The position numbers and the translations under genes were made by a program. 64,000 nucleotides of DNA, from positions 4,880,501 to 4,944,500 of the forward strand of contig NZ_AP021861.1 of the NCBI RefSeq assembly GCF_009177095.1. Reading direction: 5' to 3'. Positions 34,240 through 41,967 of this stretch are shown one piece after another. Each line of letters starts with the position of its first letter. The stretch's first letter is position 1. Below the pieces are notes generated by a model. It saw only the letters and a list, made by a program, of their open reading frames with translations. It did no database searches and was not told where the DNA came from. The stretch comes from Lacipirellula parvula (lineage in GTDB: Bacteria; Planctomycetota; Planctomycetia; Pirellulales; Lacipirellulaceae).

Positions 34240-34278
34240 CCCCGTTGGAACCTTGCCGGGTTTCAGCGGGGTTTTTTT
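34240..34278 (+). terminator. Plus-strand terminator with no plus-strand gene upstream
   Basis: CCCCGTTGGAAC pairs with GTTTCAGCGGGG (two imperfect pairs) around CTTGCCGG and is followed by seven T. It lies between the IS remnant (minus) and the ribbon-helix-helix gene (plus), so it would insulate the latter from readthrough. Confidence 0.6.
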
Positions 34279-34323
34279 CGTGGTCTTGCCCGACCACTTG
34301 AATGCAATTATAGTAAAATCAAG

Positions 34324-34351
34324 TTGCACCGCAACATGAATTCGCTAATAA
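34324..34351 (+). promoter_or_regulatory. Candidate promoter of the ribbon-helix-helix gene
   Basis: TTGCAC at 34324-34329 and TAATAA at 34346-34351 are spaced by 16 nt in an AT-rich patch (about 34300-34360), which is unusual for this GC-rich window. Confidence 0.5.
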
Positions 34352-34369
34352 TTATTTCAAGGGAATGTC

Positions 34370-34573
34370 ATGGCTAAAAAAGCGCAGCATGGCGGTGCGC
34401 GGGATGGCGCGGGCCGGCCGCCCAAGCAGGACGGCAAGACGGTGGTGGTCTCAGTTAGCGTCCCTGAGGGGCTCGCCCAAGACCTGGCTGGCTACGCGGA
34501 GGCGCAGGGGCTGTCCAAGTCGGCGGTGGTGACGGAGGCTCTGAAAGGCTTCCTCGCTCGCAAGAAACGCTGA
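34370..34573 (+). CDS. Ribbon-helix-helix (CopG-like) DNA-binding protein
   Basis: The product has 67 residues: a basic N-terminus (MAKKAQHGGARDGAGRPPK), then TVVVSVSVPEGLAQDLAGYA and EAQGLSKSAVVTEALKGFLA, the beta-strand and two helices of a ribbon-helix-helix dimer. The Gly-Arg-Pro-Pro-Lys sequence resembles an AT-hook. Such proteins are antitoxins, plasmid copy-control or repressor proteins. No toxin gene is adjacent, so it is an orphan. It lies in an AT-rich patch inside the accessory island and has a purine-rich AAGGGAATG site ahead of the ATG. Confidence 0.75.
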   Translation: MAKKAQHGGARDGAGRPPKQDGKTVVVSVSVPEGLAQDLAGYAEAQGLSKSAVVTEALKGFLARKKR

Positions 34574-34757
34574 GCGGAGAGAGAGGGTTACGATCCCAGT
34601 CGGCGCATACCGACCCCCTACGGCAACTTATAAGGTTGCTGCGCCGCCAAGACGCGGGCCGCTCTCCAGAGACGGAGAGCAGAGACTAGGTAGCGGGGCT
34701 AAAAGCAAAATAGTGACATGATGACGTGAGGACAGAGGACTGCCTAAGACGGTTCAC

Positions 34758-35681
34758 TTAGTCATCTTTGGGCAGGAGTTTTCTGCGACGCTCAGCCGAC
34801 TCGTCTTGCGCAGCCTTTCTGGCGGGGTCGAAGACATCGCTATTTAGCAGTTCCAGAATGTCATCGTCAGGGACGACAAGAGCGATGCCCATATTTATCT
34901 GCTTTGAAACGTCCAAGCAATCTTCGATGTCATAGTGGCTCTTGACCAAGCCCAAAAAATGAATCGGCGTGGTGTAATTGAGGCCAAGATGAGTGAACAC
35001 CGGCGACCCACTCAGTCCTCCAATCGATCTGGCTTCAGCAAGGTATGCCCTTACAGTACCTTGGTCCGTCTCAATTGGCTCGATGGGCATGGCAGCAATG
35101 GTACCTGTCCGAATGATGGGGATATTAGATTTAGTTCCCTTATGCCGAACGAATAAACCGGGAAAAAACAGATCGGAGCCAGGGCCGATGCCGTGGGCGG
35201 TTTCCTGTGGATCACTGACAAACATCTTTTGTGGAATGCTCAAATGATCGTAAACCAAGAAATCTAAATCAATCGTGGCGATAGCGACATCAGCGCTGGT
35301 TTTCGGATGCTTAACCCAATCCGTTACTGGGATTGCCACATACTCCGCGTTTCCGTCTTTCCTGTTCAACCTAAAGTAAACCTTGCCATCGGTCCCTTTG
35401 CTCTTGGCTTTATCGATTACATGCTTAGCCGTCACTGCGAATAGAACACCTTCACCGGGTTGGCCGCCTGGAAATGTCTGCGAAACAAAAAAGGCCGTCC
35501 CCCTGTCTTCTTGGCCTGCTGCGGTGAGGCACGATAGAAACGCGACGCACTTCAGGATTTCGTCAGATACCTGCATCAGAGGTTCGCCCTGAGGGTGGAA
35601 GATACGGCGAGGACACCCGCCGAGGCGATTATCGTCGACTACCACCAAGGTGCGAATGGGGGAATGCTGCGATTCATTCAT
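34758..35681 (-). CDS. Trypsin-like serine protease, cytoplasmic-looking
   Basis: The start at 35681 is fixed by AGGGAGG eight bases upstream and gives 307 residues. The chymotrypsin-type triad is visible: H87 in AVTAKHVID, D131 in SADVAIATID and S226 in GGLSGSPVF. No signal peptide or membrane helix is seen, and the N-terminal 35 residues (MNESQHSPIRTLVV, RRIFHPQGEP) are hydrophilic. Proteases of this type occur as stand-alone effectors in mobile or defence loci as well as in housekeeping quality control. It lies alone between the RHH gene and recA, in lower-GC sequence than its neighbours, which suggests transfer. Substrate unknown. Confidence 0.7.
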   Translation of the reverse strand: MNESQHSPIRTLVVVDDNRLGGCPRRIFHPQGEPLMQVSDEILKCVAFLSCLTAAGQEDRGTAFFVSQTFPGGQPGEGVLFAVTAKHVIDKAKSKGTDGKVYFRLNRKDGNAEYVAIPVTDWVKHPKTSADVAIATIDLDFLVYDHLSIPQKMFVSDPQETAHGIGPGSDLFFPGLFVRHKGTKSNIPIIRTGTIAAMPIEPIETDQGTVRAYLAEARSIGGLSGSPVFTHLGLNYTTPIHFLGLVKSHYDIEDCLDVSKQINMGIALVVPDDDILELLNSDVFDPARKAAQDESAERRRKLLPKDD

Positions 35682-35913
35682 TGGTTTTCCTCCCTAGTTC
35701 TGGGGGTCGCACACTTACGACCCCACGACCCAATTTTGCCTCCCCTCCAAAACGATCCGCGTCCATCCGCCCAACCCGCGAAAAATCCGCGTTCCGTTCT
35801 TCGCTTCCTGAGTTCCCTCGCGCTGACCGGCTCGTGCGGGAGGCGCTCCGGCGGGTCGTTGACCCGCGGCTACAGGATGCTGCTAGCGTTCCAACAAAAA
35901 ACCTGAATTTCTC
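35682..35913. other. Intergenic region between protease gene and recA promoter
   Basis: About 232 bases. It contains the protease gene's ribosome site at its left edge and an AT-richer patch near 35880-35915 that leads into the recA promoter. No gene is supported. Confidence 0.45.
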
Positions 35914-35942
35914 TTGCACTAGCCACTGAACACTCATATAGT
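35914..35942 (+). promoter_or_regulatory. recA: Near-consensus promoter of recA
   Basis: TTGCAC at 35914-35919 and TATAGT at 35937-35942 are spaced by exactly 17 nt. The start of transcription would fall near 35949-35950, about 88 nt ahead of the recA ATG. Confidence 0.75.
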
Positions 35943-35950
35943 ATCCGTGC

Positions 35951-35959
35951 GTACAGTAC
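35951..35959. promoter_or_regulatory. GTACAGTAC dyad at the expected recA transcription start
   Basis: GTAC-A-GTAC is a perfect dyad placed at about +1 to +10 of the predicted recA promoter. This is where an SOS repressor would block transcription. It does not match the classical proteobacterial or firmicute LexA boxes. Confidence 0.35.
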
Positions 35960-36037
35960 AAAGATGAACGCCCGGCGGTCGTAGCCGGCCAATTCCGATC
36001 TCCCTTCTATTCTGCTATTAAATAGGGACCCCAAATC

Positions 36038-37231
36038 ATGGTTGCCGCTACAACCGCCAATCCAACGACCGCATCGAGAAACGGCATGGCTAAGAAGGAA
36101 AAAGAAAAGGCTCCCGCCAAGAAGGGCGAAAAAGCTGGCAAAGGAGCCGTCGACAAGAGCGCCAAGAAATCGGCCGCCGACATCATGCTCGAGGCCAGTT
36201 CGGAGCTTCGCAACACGGTCGCCGCTATCGAAAAGCAGTATGGCGAAGGCTCGATCATGCCCCTCGGCGCCGACAAGCAGCGGCGGATCGAGGGCATTCC
36301 GACCGGCAGCCTCTCGGTCGACCTCGCCCTCGGCGGCCAAGGCATCCCCCGCGGCCGCGTCATCGAATGCTTCGGCCCTGAATCGAGCGGTAAAACTACC
36401 CTCGCCCTCCACGTGATCGCCCAAGCCCAACGGGCAGGGGGCATCGCGGCGTTCATCGACGCTGAACATGCCCTCGACCCTACTTGGGCGAAGAAGCTCG
36501 GCGTCGACCTGGAAACCCTCCTGGTCAGCCAGCCCGACTCGGGCGAAGAGGCCATGACGATCACCGAAATGCTCGTCAAAAGCAACGCGGTCGACGTCAT
36601 CGTTGTCGACTCGGTCGCCGCCTTGGTGCCGAAGCGTGAACTCGAAGGCGAAATCGGCGATTCGCACGTCGGCCTGCAGGCCCGTCTGATGAGCCAATCG
36701 CTCCGCAAGCTGACCGGCGCCATCGCGAAGGCCAAAACCTCGGTCATCTTCATCAACCAGATCCGCGAAAAGATCGGCGTGATGTTCGGTAGCCCCGAAA
36801 CCACCCCGGGCGGCCGTGCTCTGAAGTTTTACGCCTCCTGCCGTATCGATGTCCGCCGCATTGGCCAGCTGAAGGAAGGCGAAGACGTCGTCGGCCAACG
36901 GGTCCGCGTGAAGATCGTGAAGAACAAGGTCGCCCCGCCGTTCCGCGTGGCTGAGTTCGACATGATGCATACCGACGGCATTAGCTACGAGGGCGATATC
37001 CTCGATCTCGGCATGGAGAAAAAGTTCGTCGCCCGAACCGGGGCCTGGTTCCGCTACGGCGAGATGCAACTCGGCCAAGGCAAGGAGAAGGCTCGCGAGT
37101 TCCTCAAGCAGAACCCGCAGATTGCCGAGGAGATCAAGCAAAAAATCATGGCTTCCGGCGGGATGGAAGACATGCCCGTCGGCAAAGGATCTAGCTCCAA
37201 CGACGAGGAAGACGCCGGCGACGAGTTTTAG
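36038..37231 (+). CDS. recA: RecA recombinase with extended basic N-terminus
   Basis: The product has 397 residues. RecA binds single-stranded DNA, drives strand exchange and activates LexA self-cleavage. Walker A is GPESSGKT at 113-120, followed by [30 protein letters not shown] and [14 protein letters not shown] with the DNA-binding loops L1 and L2. Compared with typical RecA (about 350 residues) it has about 45 extra N-terminal residues that are Lys/Ala-rich ([20 protein letters not shown]). A later in-frame ATG (MAKKEKEK, 36086) is possible. The C-terminus has the usual acidic tail ([10 protein letters not shown]). It has its own strong promoter. Confidence 0.96.
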   Translation: MVAATTANPTTASRNGMAKKEKEKAPAKKGEKAGKGAVDKSAKKSAADIMLEASSELRNTVAAIEKQYGEGSIMPLGADKQRRIEGIPTGSLSVDLALGGQGIPRGRVIECFGPESSGKTTLALHVIAQAQRAGGIAAFIDAEHALDPTWAKKLGVDLETLLVSQPDSGEEAMTITEMLVKSNAVDVIVVDSVAALVPKRELEGEIGDSHVGLQARLMSQSLRKLTGAIAKAKTSVIFINQIREKIGVMFGSPETTPGGRALKFYASCRIDVRRIGQLKEGEDVVGQRVRVKIVKNKVAPPFRVAEFDMMHTDGISYEGDILDLGMEKKFVARTGAWFRYGEMQLGQGKEKAREFLKQNPQIAEEIKQKIMASGGMEDMPVGKGSSSNDEEDAGDEF

Positions 37232-37529
37232 TATTCGTCCGCGCCCGCGGAACCTTGGAAAAATTCGACTGCGAAACCTGCCAACGGGCGGGGGGCGACC
37301 AACGCCTCCCGCTCGTTCGCTTTAATCCCCCCGTTTTAACAAACGCCGCAGGCGCGGTTGGCGGTAGCATCGCGGACAACCGAACCTGCCTCACGCTTGC
37401 CCCGTACGGAGACCGAGCCCCTATAATGTGGCAAGGACGTGACGAAGTAGCATTCCCGACAAGTTGACGCTTTCCTGCTTAGGCACTTCGCCGGCATCGC
37501 GTCATCCTATGCGGAGTTCTGAACAGAGA
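37232..37529. other. Intergenic region after recA
   Basis: 298 bases without a supported gene or clear terminator. A TATAAT-like stretch (CTATAATGTGG at about 37421-37431) might be a -10 element for the following hydrolase gene. Confidence 0.4.
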
Positions 37530-38678
37530 ATGATTTCTCAAACCCTCCGGCGCTGGGCGCTGTTCGCCGCGCTACTTTCCATGCTTCCCATGGGCGCCAC
37601 GTCCGCCGATGATGCGACGTCGGAGGTCGCGATCGCCGCCGATGCTGCTGTCCACCTCGCCCTCAAGGTCGCCGACGACGTTGAGGCGACTTCCTCCGAT
37701 TCCGAGGAGAGCAAAGTTCTCGCCGTCTCGCAGGCCGTCGTCCGCGAAGCCACCGACTACAGCTTCCGCCGCTGGCTCCGCACCCGCGTGTGGGACGAAG
37801 AAGACGAAGCCCGCTACGGCATGACCTTCGACGACGATTGGGAAACAAAGGCCGCCGCCAATCCCAAACTGCCGCTCGTCGTGCTAGTCCATGGTTACAA
37901 CTCCAACCCGCTCAAGAACGCCGCCGTCATGGAGCCGGTTCGTAAGGCGGGCTATCCGTGTGCGACGTTCGCGTACCCCAACGACTGGGAGATCACCGAA
38001 TCGGCCGCCCGACTGTCGCAGCGGCTGAAAGAGATCGCCGCCGAACATCCGAACCAACGACTCGCGATCGTCACCCACTCGATGGGCGGCCTCGTCGCTC
38101 GCGCCTGCCTGGAAAACGCTGAGCTTGATCCCGGCAACGTCGACCGCTTGGTGATGATCGCACCGCCGACGCACGGCACAATGCTCGCCCACGTCGCCGT
38201 CGCGACCGACGTGTGGGAACACTGGCTCGGCCGTTCAGAAGGGGGCGGCTGGACCCGCTGGCGCGACTCGGTGATCGACGGCCTCGGCGAAGCAGCCGAC
38301 GACATGGTTCCCGGCTCGCCGTTTCTCACCGAACTCAATGCTCGTCCTCGCAATCCCAAAGTCCGCTATGCGATCTTCCTCGGCACCTCCGCCAAGGTCA
38401 CCGACGGCGAAGTGAAATGGATGCGCACCGCGCTCCAAGAAACCGGCGGCCGCTGCCCCGGCTTTCGCGACTGCACCGGCCGCGTCGACAACCTCCTTGC
38501 CGACATGGAAGAGCTCGTCGAAGGGAAGGGCGACGGCGTCGTTGCCTTAAAACGGGGCCGTCTCGACGGCGTCGACGACGTCGTCATCCTACCGTTCGGC
38601 CACCTCAACTGCACCGGCGTGTGCGACTGCGAAGCGGTGGAGCAACTCCAATCGGAACTGCTCGCTCGGCTTAAGTGA
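37530..38678 (+). CDS. Secreted alpha/beta-hydrolase (lipase/esterase-like)
   Basis: From the ATG at 37530 (MISQTLRRWALF) the product has 382 residues and a signal peptide ending near ATSADD; in-frame starts at 37464 and 37509 are alternatives. The oxyanion-region motif is VVLVHGYNSNP, the nucleophile elbow is THSMGG (Ser) and the catalytic His is probably in LPFGHLNCTG. It resembles PGAP1-like/lipase-class enzymes that hydrolyse lipid or ester bonds. Its substrate is unknown. A second alpha/beta hydrolase gene of different subgroup follows after about 34 bp on the same strand. Confidence 0.82.
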   Translation: MISQTLRRWALFAALLSMLPMGATSADDATSEVAIAADAAVHLALKVADDVEATSSDSEESKVLAVSQAVVREATDYSFRRWLRTRVWDEEDEARYGMTFDDDWETKAAANPKLPLVVLVHGYNSNPLKNAAVMEPVRKAGYPCATFAYPNDWEITESAARLSQRLKEIAAEHPNQRLAIVTHSMGGLVARACLENAELDPGNVDRLVMIAPPTHGTMLAHVAVATDVWEHWLGRSEGGGWTRWRDSVIDGLGEAADDMVPGSPFLTELNARPRNPKVRYAIFLGTSAKVTDGEVKWMRTALQETGGRCPGFRDCTGRVDNLLADMEELVEGKGDGVVALKRGRLDGVDDVVILPFGHLNCTGVCDCEAVEQLQSELLARLK

Positions 38679-38712
38679 TAGCCAACGTGATTCGCTTTTA
38701 GGAGTTGCAAGC

Positions 38713-39612
38713 CTGGAACAGCCTCCGCTCCCGCCGAAGCGCCGCTGGATCCGCTGGGGCGTTGGCGTCGCGGCAACGCTGCTGTTGGGAACGCTTGCCA
38801 CCGCCTGGTTTCTGGGAGGAAGCCTCCTCGCCTCGGCCAATGCGATCGTTGGATCGCCTCCGGCTGAACTGCCGTTCGAAACGCTGCCCCTTACGACCGC
38901 ACGGCAAACTCCGGTGGCGGCGTGGTACCTAGCGGCGCCCAACTCGACGGCGACTGTCATTCTGCTCCATCCAATCCGTGGCTCGCGGCTCACGATGCTT
39001 AGCCGAGCGAAACTGCTGTATCAGCATGGCTTCGACGTGTTGCTGATCGACATGCAAGCCCACGGCGAAACGCCGGGGGAAAAGATCACCCTCGGCTACC
39101 TCGAAAGCGCCGACGCAGTCGCCGCTGTGGCCTATGTTCGTAGTCGCATCCCCGGCCATCGAGTCGGCGTCGTCGGCCGATCGTTGGGAGGGGCGGCGGC
39201 GCTGCTTGCCTCTCCGCTGGGCATCGACGCCTTGGTGCTGGAATCCGTCTACCCGACCATTGAGGAAGCCATCTACGACCGGCTACGCATGCGGCTTGGG
39301 CCGTTCGCGGGCGTCGCGGCTCCGCTACTGCTCTGCCAAGTCGAACCGCGGTTGGGCATCGCCTGTTCGACGCTGCGTCCCATCGACCACATCGCGGCGG
39401 TCGGCTGTCCGGTGCTCATTATGTCGGGCACGAAAGACGAACATACGACCATCGCGGAGACGCGGCGGCTCTACCAAACGGCCGTAGAACCGAAGAGGTT
39501 GGTCGAATTTCCCGACGCCGCCCACGTTGACCTCTTCGCTGCCGATCCCGCGCTTTACGAAGAATCGGTTCTCCGTTTTTTACGTCGCTGGCTAGAAACT
39601 GGCCCAAATTAG
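38713..39612 (+). CDS. Membrane-anchored alpha/beta hydrolase, probable CTG start
   Basis: The body is a clear alpha/beta hydrolase: DMQAHGETPGEKITLGYLES, the nucleophile elbow GRSLGG, the acid region MSGTKDEHTT and the His in DAAHVDLFA, close to the YqkD/Bem46 group. An N-terminal KRRWIRW plus hydrophobic helix anchors it to the membrane. No ATG or GTG precedes this anchor in frame. The CTG at 38713 lies eight bases after AGGAG (38700-38704) and gives 299 residues. The next usable start, TTG at 38785, would cut the helix in half. I therefore favour CTG. The gene follows the lipase-like gene and may share its transcript. Confidence 0.7.
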   Translation: MEQPPLPPKRRWIRWGVGVAATLLLGTLATAWFLGGSLLASANAIVGSPPAELPFETLPLTTARQTPVAAWYLAAPNSTATVILLHPIRGSRLTMLSRAKLLYQHGFDVLLIDMQAHGETPGEKITLGYLESADAVAAVAYVRSRIPGHRVGVVGRSLGGAAALLASPLGIDALVLESVYPTIEEAIYDRLRMRLGPFAGVAAPLLLCQVEPRLGIACSTLRPIDHIAAVGCPVLIMSGTKDEHTTIAETRRLYQTAVEPKRLVEFPDAAHVDLFAADPALYEESVLRFLRRWLETGPN

Positions 39613-39796
39613 GCACTGCTGGGCAACGGTCCGCCTCCTCGAAGGGACCTGTCAGAGTTGCAAGTGTGTCAAGAGCGAATCCCGAAATAGCCGCCATCTG
39701 CTATCTATCCAGGGTGGTAGCGGCCGTTATACTGTCGGTCTAGTCCGCGGCATGGTCCGAGGCACGGTTTTTCGTTTTTCTCAGGGAGTCCCAATC

Positions 39797-40171
39797 ATGG
39801 GCAAGAAGTTATACGTAGGCAACTTGGCCTACGGTATCAGCGACAGCGATCTCGAGCAGCTCTTTTCGGCCTACGGCACCGTGCAGTCTGCTCAGGTGAT
39901 CATGGACCGCGACACCGGTCGTTCAAAGGGTTTCGGTTTCGTTGAAATGGGTTCGGACCAAGATGCTCAAGCTGCGATCACCGGCCTCAACGGCATGGAA
40001 TCGCAAGGTCGCGCGCTGACGGTCAATGAAGCCCGTCCGAAGGAACCCCGCAGCGGCGGCGGTGGCGGCGGCTACGGCGGTGGCGGCGGCTACGGCGGCG
40101 GCGGTGGCAAGCGCGGCGGCGGTGGCGGCGGCGGTTACGGCGGCGGCGGTGGCGGCGGTCGTCGTTACTAA
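39797..40171 (+). CDS. Glycine-rich RRM RNA-binding protein
   Basis: The product has 124 residues from the ATG at 39797, with CAGGGAG upstream. Residues 1 to about 85 are one RNA-recognition motif with RNP2 (KLYVGNLAY) and RNP1 (SKGFGFVEM), followed by a tail of Gly-Gly-Tyr repeats with Lys/Arg. This is the layout of the bacterial and plant glycine-rich RNA-binding proteins, often cold-induced and thought to act as RNA chaperones. A possible -10 element TATACT lies at 39728-39733 but the -35 is unclear. A strong terminator follows. Confidence 0.93.
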   Translation: MGKKLYVGNLAYGISDSDLEQLFSAYGTVQSAQVIMDRDTGRSKGFGFVEMGSDQDAQAAITGLNGMESQGRALTVNEARPKEPRSGGGGGGYGGGGGYGGGGGKRGGGGGGGYGGGGGGGRRY

Positions 40172-40246
40172 GCGACGCCTGCTACTGAGCAGCCTACTGG
40201 ATATCGCATCGGCCTCGGGCAGTGGCTGAAAGATTGAAAAACCAAA

Positions 40247-40285
40247 GAACCGCCTGCTGGTTTCCAGCGGGCGGTTTCTTTTTTT
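40247..40285 (+). terminator. Terminator of the RRM gene
   Basis: GAAACCGCCCGCTGG-type stem (GAACCGCCTGCTGG pairs with CCAGCGGGCGGTTTC) with a short TTT loop, followed by a run of seven T. Confidence 0.87.
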
Positions 40286-40320
40286 GCGCTGACGGTTTCA
40301 CGTCGCCGGCTGCGTTGCAA

Positions 40321-40405
40321 TAGCCCCGGGCTTCGCCCGGGGGTCGGCCTCCATACCAGTAGGCGTAGTCTCGCGTACTGCACCCCCGGGCGGAGCCCGG
40401 GGCTA
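40321..40405. repeat. REP/BIME-like palindromic element, copy 4
   Basis: It has the same double-hairpin structure as at 4172 and lies between the RRM terminator and the next gene. One base differs in the left arm (GGCTTCGCC). Confidence 0.9.
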
Positions 40406-40504
40406 TAACTCGCGAGACAAAACGCTCGCAACGCCGGCCTACCTGATATAGGATCAAGGCATCAGACTTATCCCCTCTTCAGGCGTCGACCGCAGGCAGG
40501 CCGG

Positions 40505-41758
40505 ATGCGACTCACCACGCGTGACTTGTTCGTCGCCATTACCTTCGCGGCCGTGATCGCTTGGTGCGCGAGCAAGGTCGGTTATGCCAGCCCGGAGTTT
40601 TGGCTCTCAGCCGCGGTCGCGTTCATGTTGGCTGCCGCGTTCGTTCGCTGGACCGCCGCGGAGCGAAGACAAACGGCGGCGATCTCCGTCGCGCTTCCCT
40701 TTATCGGCTTCTTCACGCTTTGCATCGGCGCCATCGCCACGCTCGTCGCCGCCGTTTTCTTGGTCGTCGCGGCGATTATGCTGGCATTCAGACCTCCGTC
40801 GTCGTTCAGCGCGCGAGTACGCATCGCGATGCTCTGCGTGTCTGTCACCTTCATTTACGCGTATATCTACGGAAACAGCAATGTGCGCCGCATTCTGGCA
40901 GCCCGCCAAGCATTTCCATTTCAATCGGTTGAAGACCGCTTGAGCTATGAAGTGCCGCGTGCCACTGCAAACACGCCGCCTCTCAGCGATGCTTCGATTC
41001 TCTCGACACTCAACGGCGACGAACAAGAATATGAAAGCAACGGCTGGCGGGCTCATCAACTGCGGCTCATCCATAGCGTGAAATATGAGCAGTTCATGCG
41101 TGCCGCAGGGTTCGGTCCGGTGCGGATGATCAGACCGCGTACGGAAACGCTCGTGCGCGTGCCCTTACGCGACATCGGATTCGACGACGCGGAGTTCACG
41201 GACGACGAATTCACCCCCAACTGGCGCGCCGGCGGAAGAGGCCTCGCCACCGGAGCGGTTCAGTCAGCGCACGAAGTGAGCCGCCGCGACTTTTTGGACG
41301 CCGAAGGATTTGGCTATGTTCAAACGCCTCGGACCGCGGTTGCGGGCTTCGTCGAGCATGCCTTCCACCAGAACCCGTTAGCTGGCGACAAGCTGTTGTC
41401 CAAGTGGCGATTGCAGCGGCTGGAGCTTGTCAGTCTCCTCAAGTTCGAAACGCCGCGCGTCTATGTGCTCGATCACCTGCCGCGAATGGATCAATTGAAT
41501 TCCAACGACATCCCAACCCGGGCTTCGGACGAGTTCGAAAGCGACTCGCTCGCGAAGCTGCAAGCGAACGCCGACGTCATCGTTTCCCACGACGGCAATG
41601 AGTACCGGATGCTCGGTTCGCTGAGAGCCGCGAAGCAGTGTCTTGATTGCCACAACGTGCAACGCGGCGAGTTGCTGGGAGCGTTTTCTTATCGGCTGAC
41701 GCTGGCGGATGAAAAGAGCGAGGAAGCGCCGCTAGCGGTTTCTGATACGCAGCCTTAA
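40505..41758 (+). CDS. Membrane protein with single C-terminal haem motif
   Basis: The product has 417 residues. Four hydrophobic helices occupy about residues 5-125 (LFVAITFAAVIAWCASKVG, AAVAFMLAAAFV, VALPFIGFFTLCIGAIATLV, IAMLCVSVTFIYAY). The remaining 290 residues are hydrophilic and contain one CxxCH motif (CLDCH, about residues 379-383) close to the C-terminus. This is a c-type haem site in a context (CLDCHNVQRGELLGAFSY) like mono-haem domains of DUF3365-type sensors. It may be a redox or haem-linked sensor of the envelope. No partner gene is adjacent. Confidence 0.7.
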   Translation: MRLTTRDLFVAITFAAVIAWCASKVGYASPEFWLSAAVAFMLAAAFVRWTAAERRQTAAISVALPFIGFFTLCIGAIATLVAAVFLVVAAIMLAFRPPSSFSARVRIAMLCVSVTFIYAYIYGNSNVRRILAARQAFPFQSVEDRLSYEVPRATANTPPLSDASILSTLNGDEQEYESNGWRAHQLRLIHSVKYEQFMRAAGFGPVRMIRPRTETLVRVPLRDIGFDDAEFTDDEFTPNWRAGGRGLATGAVQSAHEVSRRDFLDAEGFGYVQTPRTAVAGFVEHAFHQNPLAGDKLLSKWRLQRLELVSLLKFETPRVYVLDHLPRMDQLNSNDIPTRASDEFESDSLAKLQANADVIVSHDGNEYRMLGSLRAAKQCLDCHNVQRGELLGAFSYRLTLADEKSEEAPLAVSDTQP

Positions 41759-41767
41759 GGCTTTCCC

Positions 41768-41854
41768 TAGCCCCGGGGTCCACCCAGGGGTGAGCCTCGA
41801 TACCAATAGGCGTCGTCTCGCGTACCGCAACCCCCGGGCGGAGCCCGGGGCTAG
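41768..41854. repeat. REP/BIME-like palindromic element, copy 5 (degenerate left arm)
   Basis: The left arm is decayed (CCCCGGGGTCCACCCAGGGG) while the right arm is intact. It lies between the mono-haem gene and the GH127 gene. Confidence 0.85.
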
Positions 41855-41967
41855 AAGGTGGGGCACTTCCTAAGCCTTCCGCTGACTAAGAGACTCAATT
41901 CGTTGGAGACTCGCTGAGGATAAAATACAGGGTGCAAACATCCTCAGTCCAGGCGGAAGCTCTCCTC

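Noticed and set aside
35870-37141. 423-codon minus-strand frame opposite recA
   Set aside because: Antisense shadow of a certain gene.
40050-40170. GGCGGC-rich tandem pattern considered as a repeat array or CRISPR-like structure
   Set aside because: It encodes the Gly-Gly-Tyr tail of the RRM protein; no CRISPR array or cas gene is present in the window.
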